A DNA stretch of 61,085 nt. Source: Aeromicrobium sp. (GTDB lineage Bacteria; Actinomycetota; Coriobacteriia; Anaerosomatales; Anaerosomataceae). This document shows positions 30,152 through 39,329 of this stretch, piece after piece; the stretch's first letter is position 1, and the number at the start of each line of letters is the position of its first letter. The stretch spans positions 1 to 61,085 of the forward strand of contig JADIIM010000009.1 in assembly GCA_015351705.1 (NCBI GenBank), read 5' to 3'. A program made the position numbers and the translations under genes. Below the pieces are notes generated by a model. The model was not told the DNA's origin and ran no database searches. It worked only from the letters and a program-made list of their open reading frames with translations.

Positions 30152-31019
30152 GCGTGGGTTAGGCAAGGGGCTCTCCGCACTCATTCCGGGGGCCGGGCAA
30201 GAGGTCGGTGGTGAGCTGCTCGAGCTAGCGATCGACGCGATCGCGCCGAATCCCGGCCAGCCACGTACGGCAATGGATGAAGAGCACATCGCTGAGCTCT
30301 CGGATTCGATCAAGAAGGTCGGCGTGATCCAGCCGATCGTCGTGAGGCCACACGGTGAGCGATACCAGATCATCGCGGGGGAGCGCAGGTGGCGCGCTGC
30401 TCGCGCAGCCGGGCTAGAGAAGGTGCCGGTTCGTCTGATGATGTGTACAGACACCGAAGCACTGGCCCTTGCGCTCATCGAGAACCTTCAGCGCGAGGAC
30501 CTGAACCCGATCGAAGAGGCGCGAGGGTACCGAAGGCTCATCGACGACTATCAGATGACACAGTCCGAACTCGCTGATCGTGTCTCCAAGTCGCGCTCGG
30601 CGGTCACGAACACGCTGCGATTGCTGGACCTTCCGGAAGACATCCAGCAGTTGCTTTATGACAACAAGATATCGGCGGGTCACGCACGCGCGATACTTTC
30701 CGTCACTGACGATGATCGGCGGCACACGCTCGCACGGAAGTGCGTTGACGAAGGGCTCTCCGTGCGGGAGGCTGAGAATCTCGCGAAGCTGCTCGCGGCC
30801 GGCGCCAGCGTGCAGCCTCGGCGCCCGATCGCGCCGAAGTCGTACAAGATCGTTGCGCGGCGGCTGAGGCGACTTCTGTCAACCAACGTTCGTGTGCGCC
30901 AGACGGCCAAGAAGGGCAAGATAGAGATCGACTTCCACGACGAAGACGAGCTGATGCGGATCGTGCGGCTGCTGACCGAGGGCGAAGAGGCGAGCGGATC
31001 GGAGAAGGACGGGGCATGA
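30144..31019 (+). CDS. parB: Chromosome partitioning protein ParB (CTPase)
   Basis: 291 aa. N-terminal RGLGKGLSALIP (ParA-interacting), CTP-binding box II GERRWRAARAAGL, box III IENLQREDLNPIEEARGYRRL, HTH region (MTQSELADRVSKSRSAVTNTLRLL), and a C-terminal dimerisation domain. Binds the two parS sites 1.6 kb upstream and spreads as a CTP-dependent clamp. The stop overlaps the next start (ATGA). Confidence 0.97.
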   Translation: MSKRGLGKGLSALIPGAGQEVGGELLELAIDAIAPNPGQPRTAMDEEHIAELSDSIKKVGVIQPIVVRPHGERYQIIAGERRWRAARAAGLEKVPVRLMMCTDTEALALALIENLQREDLNPIEEARGYRRLIDDYQMTQSELADRVSKSRSAVTNTLRLLDLPEDIQQLLYDNKISAGHARAILSVTDDDRRHTLARKCVDEGLSVREAENLAKLLAAGASVQPRRPIAPKSYKIVARRLRRLLSTNVRVRQTAKKGKIEIDFHDEDELMRIVRLLTEGEEASGSEKDGA

Positions 31020-31318
31020 GCAACAGGAAGATCGAGTACTTCATCATCGGGCTTCTCGTTGGTGGCGTGGTGGGCTTGCTCGCCGGGATCCTGGTCGCGC
31101 CGGACCGCGGCGTGAACGTCAGGAGGCGCCTGGCGGACGAAGCGGCGCGGTTCGCAGGTGTGGCGCGGCATCTGGCCGAGCGCGCAGACGAGGTCGTTGA
31201 GTCGCTCGGTGCGAGAATCGACCACTACCTCGGCAAGGACGAGGAGGTCGCGTGGCGCAAAGTGCATGAGATCCGCCAGGACGTACGGCGGTACTCCGGC
31301 ACGATAATGTCCCCGTGA
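31016..31318 (+). CDS. YtxH-domain small membrane protein
   Basis: 100 aa with one N-terminal membrane segment (IEYFIIGLLVGGVVGLLAGILVAP) followed by a long helical, charged region. The Gly-rich TM ending in AP is the YtxH family pattern; function unknown. Translationally coupled to parB, so it may be part of the same transcript. Confidence 0.8.
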   Translation: MSNRKIEYFIIGLLVGGVVGLLAGILVAPDRGVNVRRRLADEAARFAGVARHLAERADEVVESLGARIDHYLGKDEEVAWRKVHEIRQDVRRYSGTIMSP

Positions 31319-31364
31319 CCGGGTCCACGGCCCACGCGCTGTCCGCTTAGGTCGTGGCGCTGGA

Positions 31365-31386
31365 TGTCAGACACGTGCGTTAGCCT
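31365..31386 (+). promoter_or_regulatory. Possible PafBC (RecA-NDp-type) promoter before the addAB-like genes
   Basis: TGTCAG at 31365-31370 and TAGCCT (TAnnnT) at 31381-31386 keep the 16-nt offset of the mycobacterial DNA-damage promoter motif TTGTCRGTG-N8-TAnnnT, although the last two bases of the first element do not match. A WYL/PafBC-like pair is encoded at 53.6-55.5 kb. Confidence 0.35.
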
Positions 31387-31408
31387 GTCCGTACAGGAGG
31401 AGGCGCAC

Positions 31409-34234
31409 GTGGGAATCACGATCTTCATCGGGCCCGCAGGCTCGGGCAAGACCGAACGCGCACGCATGTGCGCGATCGACGCCGCCGCGCGCGGCAAGCG
31501 CGTCTCATTCCTCGTACCGGCTACGCCGGATGTCCCCAGGAGCAGGCGCGAGATCGCCGGGCGGGCGCCTGTAGGCGTCAGTATCGAAACGGTCGATGCG
31601 ATGGTCGAGCGACTGTGGGGGCGCCTCGGCGACGGGCGTGCCATCGCAACGCCGGCTCACCGCGTGGGCATAATGGCAAATATTGTCAACAGCCGCCAGG
31701 CTGCCGACTCCATGCTTCCCCTACAGGCGCCGGGGCTGCCGCGGCTGCTGGTCACGCTTGCGCAGCGCGTCGCGGAACACCCCGGACGAACGGTTGGGGG
31801 TGTGAGTCCCGCGCATACGGCGGGTGAGATGCTGGCGATCGTCGGCATCTATGAGCACGCACTTCAGAAGGCCGGTCTCATCGAGCGTGCCGAGGCCTAT
31901 CGCCGCGTGACCGATGCCGTCACCGCCGAGGACGTTCCCGACGTAGTGGTCCTGGCCCGCGCCACGGACCTCACTCCAGTGCAGGAGCGGTTCGTGACCA
32001 CGATCGGACGTCTCACCGAGGTCGTGGTGTGCCTGACCTTCGACCCGGCGGCGCCCGCGACCTCGAGCGCACGCGGGCTCGTCGAGCGGCTCGGTGCCGA
32101 AGGCGAAGTCATCCCGCTTAAAGCCGAAGCCGACAGCGCGGTGGCGGCCGAGCTCGCGATCATAAGGGCCTCGCTTGGCGCGCTGCCGGAGCGACCGGCG
32201 GCTGCCCGCGGCCACGTGATCCTGTCCGAAGCATGGGGACTCGAGGGAGAGTGCTCGCGCATCGCGTGCGAGGTCAAGGACGCTGTGGCTGCAGGCATCG
32301 AGCCCGAGAGCATCGCGATCGTCTTCCGAGACCCGTCACGGCGCTTCGCCTCGCTTGCTGCCGCTCTGGCAGACGCGGGCATCGCCGCAGAGTGGGATGT
32401 GCGCCTTCCGCTCGGACACACAGGCCTCGGGCGGGTCCTTCTGACGGCGCTGGCTGCATACGGCGGGGACGGGCGCGCACTTCCCGCCGCGCTGCGATCA
32501 CCGTACACTCCCCCGTCGTCCGGCCTGGTCGATGCCTTCGACGCGGCAGTGAGACGGGGCGAGGTCGACTCATGGGCGCGGTCGGTGCGGTGGTGGAGCG
32601 AGCACGATCCGGCTACCGCACGATTCCTGAACCAGGTCCGAGCAGTCGCGGACGGCATACGCGCGCCCGGCTCAGAGGAGCGCTGGCACCGGCTGCTCTC
32701 AGGGATGATGCACCGGGCGCACGGTGGGCGGGCCAGTGTGGACCCGGACGTACTAGCTGACGCCGGAGCATCCCGCGAGGTCCTCGAGGCGATCGGCGCG
32801 TTCGCGGCAGTAGGGGATGGACCTCACGGACGGCACGCCCTGTCGCATATGCTGAGCGGCGTAACGATCGCCCTCTCGGCACGAGAGCGGCCGGGACACG
32901 TACAGGTCATGGCCGCAGAGCGTGTCCGGGGACGGCTCTTCTCGTGCGTGATCGTGGGCGGTCTGAACGCAGGGGAGTTCCCGGGTGCCGCGAGAGAGGA
33001 CGCACTCAGCGCCCCCGAGGTCCTCGGTGCGTTGTTGAACGCGGGGATCGACACGCGGCCACGTGACGGTTTGGATTCGGACCGGCTCATGTTCTACCAG
33101 GTCGTGACACGGGCGGTCACGAGGCTGGTGTTGAGCTACCGCTCCCATGACAGTGACGGACAGCCCCTTGGTCGGTCGATCTTCGTGGACGAGGTGTTGG
33201 ACCTGTATCTGCCGCCAGAAGCGGAGCACCGGCTGCCCGAGGGGATGCCGCGCAACGTCCTCCAGCAGGAGGACCTCAGCGGTGGCCGTTTGCCGAAGGT
33301 GCGCCGACGTGTCTGTCCGCCGGGGCCCACGCTGGGCCCCGATGCCCGGACCGCGTGTGCGTCTCGCGAGGTTTTCTCCGCGACGGAGATCGAGCGGTAC
33401 ATACTGTGTCCGTACCTCTGGTTCATCTCTGGCCTTCACGGCGCGCGGGAGCTCGATCGCGTTCTGGACGGTGCGGCGCTCGGCGGGTTGGCTCACGAGG
33501 TGATGCGGCGCTTCTACGCTGAGTTCAGCAAGCGTACGGGCGCCGATCGCGTCGTGCCGGATGCCCTGACGGCTGCGCGATCACTGCATTCCGAGGTGAC
33601 GGCTGATGCGGCGGCCCGCGTACGGACAACGTGCGCCGCAGACGAAGCGGCCCTGAGGGGTGTCACCGCGGGCACGTGGCGGATGATCGAGTCAGACGCC
33701 ACGTTCCTTCCCGGGACGGTCCCGGCGCATCACGAGTGGGAGTTCGGCCTGACCGACCCCGGCGAGCCCGAATGGTTCGACGACTTCGCAGTGCGGGGGC
33801 GCGTGGACCGTATCGACCACGATGGGGAGAACCTCGTGGTCACCGACTACAAGCGCCGGACGGTCGGATCGAGTGAGTCGCACGCGAAGTTCGGTGAACG
33901 CGGACTCGTCCAGCTGCCGCTGTATGCCGCGGCCGCATCTCGCAGACTCGGACTAGGGGTCGCGGGGATGCTCTATCGCTCGTTCGCCGGTGGCAGGCCT
34001 CGTGGGGCCATCCAACACGCGTACGGAGGCGCGGGCTTCTCGCGGACTGACGTCGTCGACACTGATGCGATCGATGCGGCGATCGCTGTCGCGCTCGAGA
34101 GCGCCCGGAGTGCCGTTGCCGGCATACGGTCAGGGCTCATCGAGCCGCACCCCCCGGCGCACGGCTGTCCCACCTTCTGTCCGGCTCGCACGTTCTGTGA
34201 TGAGTGGAGGCCCGCACGCCATGGACCTCGATAG
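31409..34234 (+). CDS. addB: AddB-like helicase/nuclease subunit (PD-(D/E)XK, Fe-S)
   Basis: 941 aa, start GTG 31409 behind AGGAGGAGG. N-terminal Walker A FIGPAGSGKTERA, divergent helicase core (VLSYRSHDSDGQP, VMAAERVRGRLF), and C-terminal PD-(D/E)XK nuclease with VVTDYKRR. Four cysteines frame the nuclease: Cys667 (YILCPYLW) and Cys920, Cys924, Cys930 (CPTFCPARTFC), the iron-sulfur staple known from AddB and Cas4. With the next gene it should process double-strand breaks for RecA loading. Overlaps the next gene by 14 bp. The symbol is given by analogy; it could also be called the AdnA-like subunit. Confidence 0.85.
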   Translation: MGITIFIGPAGSGKTERARMCAIDAAARGKRVSFLVPATPDVPRSRREIAGRAPVGVSIETVDAMVERLWGRLGDGRAIATPAHRVGIMANIVNSRQAADSMLPLQAPGLPRLLVTLAQRVAEHPGRTVGGVSPAHTAGEMLAIVGIYEHALQKAGLIERAEAYRRVTDAVTAEDVPDVVVLARATDLTPVQERFVTTIGRLTEVVVCLTFDPAAPATSSARGLVERLGAEGEVIPLKAEADSAVAAELAIIRASLGALPERPAAARGHVILSEAWGLEGECSRIACEVKDAVAAGIEPESIAIVFRDPSRRFASLAAALADAGIAAEWDVRLPLGHTGLGRVLLTALAAYGGDGRALPAALRSPYTPPSSGLVDAFDAAVRRGEVDSWARSVRWWSEHDPATARFLNQVRAVADGIRAPGSEERWHRLLSGMMHRAHGGRASVDPDVLADAGASREVLEAIGAFAAVGDGPHGRHALSHMLSGVTIALSARERPGHVQVMAAERVRGRLFSCVIVGGLNAGEFPGAAREDALSAPEVLGALLNAGIDTRPRDGLDSDRLMFYQVVTRAVTRLVLSYRSHDSDGQPLGRSIFVDEVLDLYLPPEAEHRLPEGMPRNVLQQEDLSGGRLPKVRRRVCPPGPTLGPDARTACASREVFSATEIERYILCPYLWFISGLHGARELDRVLDGAALGGLAHEVMRRFYAEFSKRTGADRVVPDALTAARSLHSEVTADAAARVRTTCAADEAALRGVTAGTWRMIESDATFLPGTVPAHHEWEFGLTDPGEPEWFDDFAVRGRVDRIDHDGENLVVTDYKRRTVGSSESHAKFGERGLVQLPLYAAAASRRLGLGVAGMLYRSFAGGRPRGAIQHAYGGAGFSRTDVVDTDAIDAAIAVALESARSAVAGIRSGLIEPHPPAHGCPTFCPARTFCDEWRPARHGPR

Positions 34235-37200
34235 GAACCAGCAGGCCGCCGTGGAGGCCGGCCCGACGGACGTGTTCATCAGCGCGGGAGCCGGCTCGGG
34301 CAAGACACGCGTGCTGACGGCACGGTTCGTGGACGCGGTCCTCGGCGCTGCTCCCTATGAGCCGGTGCGCCCGGAGTCCGTGCTGACCGTCACCTATACC
34401 GAGAAGGCGGCCACGGAGCTCACCGAGCGCATCAGGACGGAGCTCGCGCGGGCCGGTCGCCAGGACGCGGCGCGCGCTGTCCCCGACGCGTGGATCTCGA
34501 CGATCCACGGCATGTGCGCTCGGATCCTGAGACAGCACGCCCTTGCGGCCGGGGTGGACCCGCTCTTCAGCGTTCTCGACCGGGTCGACGCGTCCGTACT
34601 TGAGGAGCAGGCGTTCGACACGGCGGTGCGCGAGGCCCTCGAGGCGTCCCCGGACGCACTCGCTCTCGTCGACAAGTACGGGTTCGCCAACGTCGCCTCG
34701 GCGGTCAGAGCTCTGTGCGCCGGCACCCTGGCGATGGGGCAGACGCCGGATTCCGCGCACACGGTAGAGCCGGCCGAGGCCCGCGAGGCGATCGCGCGAG
34801 CCGCCGATCGCCTCTCGGAGCTCGCCGGGGCGTTCGCGGCACTCCGGCAGACCGCGACGGTCGCGGCGTGCGCCACAGCAGCTGCCGGACTGGCGGACGA
34901 GGTCCGTGCGGCCGGAGCGGCGTCGGCCGACCAGGCGGCGGAGGCGGCCGCCGGGTTGAAGGGGGGCGACTTCAGGGTCGTGCGCTCCATCGAGGGGCAT
35001 GCCGAGCTCGTTGCCGAGGCGCGGGAGGCCCTCGAGACGGCCCGAAGCGCTCTCGTCCAGGTCGCTGTCGTGCCGCACATCGACGCGCTGATCGGCCTGG
35101 CCAGCCGCTACCATCATCACTACGCGACGCTCAAGCGCCAGCGGGGCGCGCTGGACTTCGACGATCTGCAGACGGCCGTTGCGAGACTGTTCGTCGATCG
35201 GCCGGATGTGGCGGCGGGCTACCGCGACCGCTTCGCGATGGTGATGATCGACGAGTTCCAGGACACCAACGCGTTGCAGTTGTCACTCATCGAGGCGGTC
35301 GGCGCAGGTGTGCTGTGCTCGGTGGGTGACGAGAACCAATCGATCTACGCGTTCCGGCACGCTGACGTGGACCTCTTCAGGCGGCGCGCCCGTGAGGTCG
35401 CCGAGCGTCATCGATTGGACACGAACTACCGTACCGCCCCGGCGTTGCTCGATGCCGTCAACGGGGTGTTCTCAAGCCCGGCGCTCCTCGGCGAGACGTT
35501 CATCGCCTTGAAGGCACCGGAGGATGCGGACCGGACACCGGGGTCTCGCTTCACTCTCATCGCACTCGACGCCGCACAGACACGGCGCGTCCCCGGCGCC
35601 CAGGTCGAGGCCGAGTATGTGGCCGATCGAGTGGCGGAGCTCCTGGCGGACGGCGTCGGGCCAGGTGACGTAGCGGTGCTCCTGGGGCGCTTCACCGGCG
35701 GACGAGCGACCGCCGTCGCCCGCGCGCTCGAGCGTCGCGGCGTGCCGGTGTTCCTTCCGACAGGCGGTGACTTCTTCGGCTGCCGCGAGGTCGTGGAGAT
35801 GCGGGCACTGCTTCGCGTGGTGGACAACACTCTCGACGACGAGGCGCTCATCTCGCTTCTGGCAGGTCGTCTCGTCGGGCTCACACCGGATGGTCTGTAC
35901 GCGCTCTGCGTGTCTGCACGCGAACGATGCGGAGGTGCGCGCGCGAGAGACGGCGGGCTCTGGGGAGCGGTCACCGACTGTCACAGGCTACTGGACCTGG
36001 ATGAATCCGCGATCGTCGGTGCGGCCATCTCGGCCATCACGCGCGCGCGGGAGGCGCACGGTGCGCGGCCCCTGGAGTCGCTCATCCTGGACCTCGCCAG
36101 AGACCTCGACGTCGACCTGATGCACGCCGCTGAAGGCGCGGACGGTCGCAGGTCGTGGGCGAACATCCGCAAGCTCATGCGACTGGCCCGAGACTACGAG
36201 CGCGCATCGGCCGGAGGCCTCGGCGGCTTCTTGCGACACCTTGAGCAACTCGAGACCCATGCGATGCGAGAGCCCGAGGCGGTGCTGGACGGCGAGATGG
36301 ATGCGGTGCGGGTGATGACCATCCATGCTTCCAAGGGACTCGAGTTCCCGCACGTCATCGTCGCCGGCCTCAAAGCCGACACGCCCCCCGCATCGCGGAT
36401 CGTGTCTGCCCGGATCGGCGATGGCGTGCTCGTCGGGATGCGTCTTCCGGACGAGGATGAGACACGAGACTCGATGGCCTGGCTGCGCGTGCGAGACGAG
36501 CTGCGCCGGGTCGGCCATGCCGAGGCGGCCAGACAGCTCTACGTCGCGTGCACTCGGGCCGAGGAGAGCCTGTCGGTGGTGTTCGCGACCAACAGCGACA
36601 AGGACGCGTCGGACGCGCCCGGAGACCGGCTCAGGAGAGCCGTGGGTCTTGGCGACGCCGGTGTCCTTACAGACGGCGAGCGCTTCGTAGGCAGTGGACG
36701 CGTGGATGTGCGTGTCATCGACTTCTCGGCAGCGCCTCCCGGGGAGACGCCCGGGCCCACGACCGGGCAGCGGGCCCCAGCCGGTACTCCTGGCACCACC
36801 GCACGGGCCGCCACACCCACGCCCCCGGCGTCAGTGCCCGCAGCCGTCCGCGCGAGCACGCCGGTCCGTTGTGCTGCCACCCCGGCCGCCGTCCCGGTCA
36901 GCGGCATCTCGTACACGTCCCTGAGCACGTTCGAGGGCTGCCCGTACCGCTACTACCTGACATCGGTCGCGCGCATGAGTGCGCCGCCGGCCGCATCCGG
37001 ACGCGATGCCGCCGCGGTCGGGAGCGCGGTCCACACCGCGCTCCAGCTGAGCGGCGACCGTGGCATCTCGTCAGCGGCGGTGGTCCCCTCCGTTGCCAGG
37101 GCTGCGGGGCTGAGTGCCGAGCAGGCGCGCCGGGCCGAGGCGATGGTCGAGGCGTTCCAGGTGCTTCCGGTCGCCCGTGAGATCGAGCGCTGGCCAGAAG

Positions 37201-37631
37201 TCCGGCGCGAGGAGCCGATGAGCGTGCCGGTCGCGGGCACGGTACTCGTGGGCGCGATCGACCTGATCGCGGTGGACGGCCCATCAGCGCTGGTGGTCGA
37301 CTACAAGACCGGTGCGGAGCGCCTGCCGCCCGAGGAGGCCAAGCGCCGGTATCGGCTTCAGGGCGAGTGCTACGCGCTTGCGGCGTTCGCAATGGGTGCG
37401 ACGCGGGTCCGTGCCGTGTTCGCCGAGTTGGCGCACGGCCGGGAGGTGGAGTTCACGATCACCGCAGACGAGCGCTCGGGCATCGAAGAGCGCATCGCGT
37501 CGGTCGTCGGTCGCATCAGCGCCGGAGAGTACCCATGGAGAGCGGAGTACGAGCGGGCGTTGTGTGAGTCATGTCCGGGGCTCGGCGGGATGTGCCCGAT
37601 CACACGTCCTCATCGCGGTGACGCTGAGTGA
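34221..37631 (+). CDS. addA: AddA-like UvrD/RecB-type helicase-nuclease subunit
   Basis: 1136 aa from ATG 34221. SF1A helicase motifs: Q/I (LDRNQQAAVEAG, SAGAGSGKTRV), Ia (TYTEKAATEL), II (MIDEFQDTN), III (VGDENQSIYAFRHAD), IV (LDTNYRT), V (TIHASKGLEFPHVI), VI (YVACTRAEESL). The nuclease domain has GAIDLI and VDYKTG. Cys907 (EGCPYRYYL) and Cys1115, Cys1118, Cys1125 (CESCPGLGGMC) suggest a second Fe-S staple, not usual for AddA of Bacillus. A Pro/Thr/Ala-rich linker lies at about 840-895. The 3' end overlaps convergent rlmN by 32 bp. Confidence 0.9.
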   Translation: MDLDRNQQAAVEAGPTDVFISAGAGSGKTRVLTARFVDAVLGAAPYEPVRPESVLTVTYTEKAATELTERIRTELARAGRQDAARAVPDAWISTIHGMCARILRQHALAAGVDPLFSVLDRVDASVLEEQAFDTAVREALEASPDALALVDKYGFANVASAVRALCAGTLAMGQTPDSAHTVEPAEAREAIARAADRLSELAGAFAALRQTATVAACATAAAGLADEVRAAGAASADQAAEAAAGLKGGDFRVVRSIEGHAELVAEAREALETARSALVQVAVVPHIDALIGLASRYHHHYATLKRQRGALDFDDLQTAVARLFVDRPDVAAGYRDRFAMVMIDEFQDTNALQLSLIEAVGAGVLCSVGDENQSIYAFRHADVDLFRRRAREVAERHRLDTNYRTAPALLDAVNGVFSSPALLGETFIALKAPEDADRTPGSRFTLIALDAAQTRRVPGAQVEAEYVADRVAELLADGVGPGDVAVLLGRFTGGRATAVARALERRGVPVFLPTGGDFFGCREVVEMRALLRVVDNTLDDEALISLLAGRLVGLTPDGLYALCVSARERCGGARARDGGLWGAVTDCHRLLDLDESAIVGAAISAITRAREAHGARPLESLILDLARDLDVDLMHAAEGADGRRSWANIRKLMRLARDYERASAGGLGGFLRHLEQLETHAMREPEAVLDGEMDAVRVMTIHASKGLEFPHVIVAGLKADTPPASRIVSARIGDGVLVGMRLPDEDETRDSMAWLRVRDELRRVGHAEAARQLYVACTRAEESLSVVFATNSDKDASDAPGDRLRRAVGLGDAGVLTDGERFVGSGRVDVRVIDFSAAPPGETPGPTTGQRAPAGTPGTTARAATPTPPASVPAAVRASTPVRCAATPAAVPVSGISYTSLSTFEGCPYRYYLTSVARMSAPPAASGRDAAAVGSAVHTALQLSGDRGISSAAVVPSVARAAGLSAEQARRAEAMVEAFQVLPVAREIERWPEVRREEPMSVPVAGTVLVGAIDLIAVDGPSALVVDYKTGAERLPPEEAKRRYRLQGECYALAAFAMGATRVRAVFAELAHGREVEFTITADERSGIEERIASVVGRISAGEYPWRAEYERALCESCPGLGGMCPITRPHRGDAE

Positions 37632-38679
37632 GCTGCCCGCATGCGGCGTCGATGTCGGCGCCGCGCTCGACGCGAACGGTGGCCTCGACGCCCGCCCGGC
37701 GCAAGGCCGCAGCCACCTCGGCCACCTTCGCCTCGGCCGGCCGGGCGGTCTGCGCGCCGGTCACCGGGTTCACCGGGATCAGGTTGACATGACACAGCCA
37801 GCCCCGCGCGAACGCGACGAGCGCGTCGACCTCGGCAGGAGTGTCGTTCTCGCCCGCGATCAGCGCGTACTCAAGGGTGGGGCGCCGGCCCGTTCTCTCC
37901 GCGTAGGAGACGAGGGCCTCGCGCAGCCGGGGCAGCTGCCAGCGCCGCACGCCCGGCATGAGGCGGTCACGCGTGTCCTGGACTGCCGAGTGGAGCGACA
38001 CGGCGAGGGTGAACTGCTCGGGCTCGCGTGCGAGCCGGTCGATCCCGGGCACCACGCCGCTGGTCGACACCGTCAGGTGCCGAGCACCGATGCCCAGGCC
38101 GTGGGGATGGTTCATCAGGCGCAGTCCGCCGAGTGTCGCTTCGTAGGCGTTGAACGGCTCGCCCTGTCCCATCGCCACGGCGCCTGACGCCCTGAGGCCG
38201 AAGTCCTGCGCCACGAGCGCCACCTGCCAGGCCATCTCGCCCGGGAGGAGGTCGCGGACGAAGCCGCCGCGGCCGGTCGCGCAGAAGCTGCACCGCATCG
38301 CGCAGCCCGCCTGCGTGCTGAAGCATACGGTGAGACGCTCGTCGGTCGGGATGCCGACGCTCTCGACCAGAACGCCATCGGCAAGACGCCACAGGTACTT
38401 GCGCGTGCCGTCACTCGAGCGCTGAATGTCCACCATCTCGGGGTGAGTCAGCCAGAACCGGTCTTCGAGTGCTGCGCGCAGAGCACCCGGAAGGTCCGTC
38501 ATCTCATCGAACGACCGCACGAGCCGTCCGTAGAGCCACGCCACCATCTGACGGGCGCGATACGCGGGCTGTCCGTGCTCGACGGCCAGTGCGCCAAGAC
38601 CCTCTGGATCACGTGCCGCGATATCGGTCCGCCCCGGCTCGCCCGAAGGCCGGTCCACCTGCGTGCTCGCCTCGGCCAC
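37600..38679 (-). CDS. rlmN: 23S rRNA (adenine2503-C2)-methyltransferase RlmN
   Basis: 359 aa radical-SAM methyltransferase. The CX3CX2C cluster motif is CAMRCSFC within FSTQAGCAMRCSFCATG; also AVAMGQGEPFNAYE, TVSTSGVVPGIDRLA, AVSLHSAVQDTRDRLMP, EYALIAGENDTP and the C-terminal Cys that forms the methyl-RNA intermediate (DIDAACGQL). Methylates A2503 in 23S rRNA and some tRNAs. GTG 38679 starts 1 nt after the rubrerythrin stop, so the pair is co-transcribed. Confidence 0.95.
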   Translation of the reverse strand: MAEASTQVDRPSGEPGRTDIAARDPEGLGALAVEHGQPAYRARQMVAWLYGRLVRSFDEMTDLPGALRAALEDRFWLTHPEMVDIQRSSDGTRKYLWRLADGVLVESVGIPTDERLTVCFSTQAGCAMRCSFCATGRGGFVRDLLPGEMAWQVALVAQDFGLRASGAVAMGQGEPFNAYEATLGGLRLMNHPHGLGIGARHLTVSTSGVVPGIDRLAREPEQFTLAVSLHSAVQDTRDRLMPGVRRWQLPRLREALVSYAERTGRRPTLEYALIAGENDTPAEVDALVAFARGWLCHVNLIPVNPVTGAQTARPAEAKVAEVAAALRRAGVEATVRVERGADIDAACGQLTQRHRDEDV

Positions 38680-38680
38680 G

Positions 38681-39175
38681 TCAGCCGAGCGCCTTCTTGA
38701 AGGCGTCGCGGTGCTGCTTCTCATAGCCGCCCACCGCGCGGAAGTACTGAGCGATCGCAGGAAAGCCCTCCTCCTCGGCCATGCGCGCGAACTCCGGATA
38801 CATCTCCGCCGTCTCGTGGTCCTCGCCGGCAACCGCCACGGCCAGGTTCTCGGCGGTGGTGCCGAACCCGCCCATGTACGCCAGGTGGCCGAGCGCATGA
38901 GCGGTCTCCTCATCGAGCGCCCGCTGGAACGCCGCCCGTGCCTCCTCGGCGCCTTCGAGCTCCGCGATCCGCGCGTAGAGGGTGTACCGGCGGTTCGCCT
39001 GGGCCTCACCCGCGAACGCGGCCGCAAGATTATCGAGCGTTCGCGTGCCGGAAAGGTCACCGGGGCCGTCGTAGGCCACGAAGAACGACTGCGGCGCGCC
39101 GCAGACCGGACAGCGCTCGGGTGCCGGGCCCACATGCAGGTAGCCGCACCCCTTGCAGCGGTAGGTCTCGAGCAT
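38681..39175 (-). CDS. Rubrerythrin with N-terminal rubredoxin domain (reverse rubrerythrin type)
   Basis: 164 aa. Rubredoxin-like Fe(Cys)4 site at Cys7/Cys10 and Cys22/Cys25 comes first, followed by a ferritin-like four-helix diiron domain (FAGEAQANRRY, EETAHALGH, EDHETAEMYPEFARMAEEEGF, YEKQHRDAFKKAL). Reverse domain order compared with classical rubrerythrin. Reduces hydrogen peroxide in anaerobes. ATG 39175 sits after AAAGGGG; an in-frame ATG 39259 was rejected. Upstream of rlmN in one unit. Confidence 0.93.
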   Translation of the reverse strand: MLETYRCKGCGYLHVGPAPERCPVCGAPQSFFVAYDGPGDLSGTRTLDNLAAAFAGEAQANRRYTLYARIAELEGAEEARAAFQRALDEETAHALGHLAYMGGFGTTAENLAVAVAGEDHETAEMYPEFARMAEEEGFPAIAQYFRAVGGYEKQHRDAFKKALG

Positions 39176-39329
39176 CAGAAGCCCCTTTCGTCCGTGTACC
39201 CTGCCGTTCAGCGCGTACCTCATCCATACTACCCGCTCCCGGGGGCCTCTCGCTGTCATCGGTCGGCGGCGAGGGGTACGCTATGAGTATGTGAACCGAT
39301 GCACGAACGTGCGGATGGGGAGGGGCGCC

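Noticed and set aside
37632-39135. RlmN open frame running upstream through the rubrerythrin gene (start at 39135)
   Set aside because: The part before 38679 is out of frame with rubrerythrin and unlike RlmN; the 359-aa form has the usual family length.
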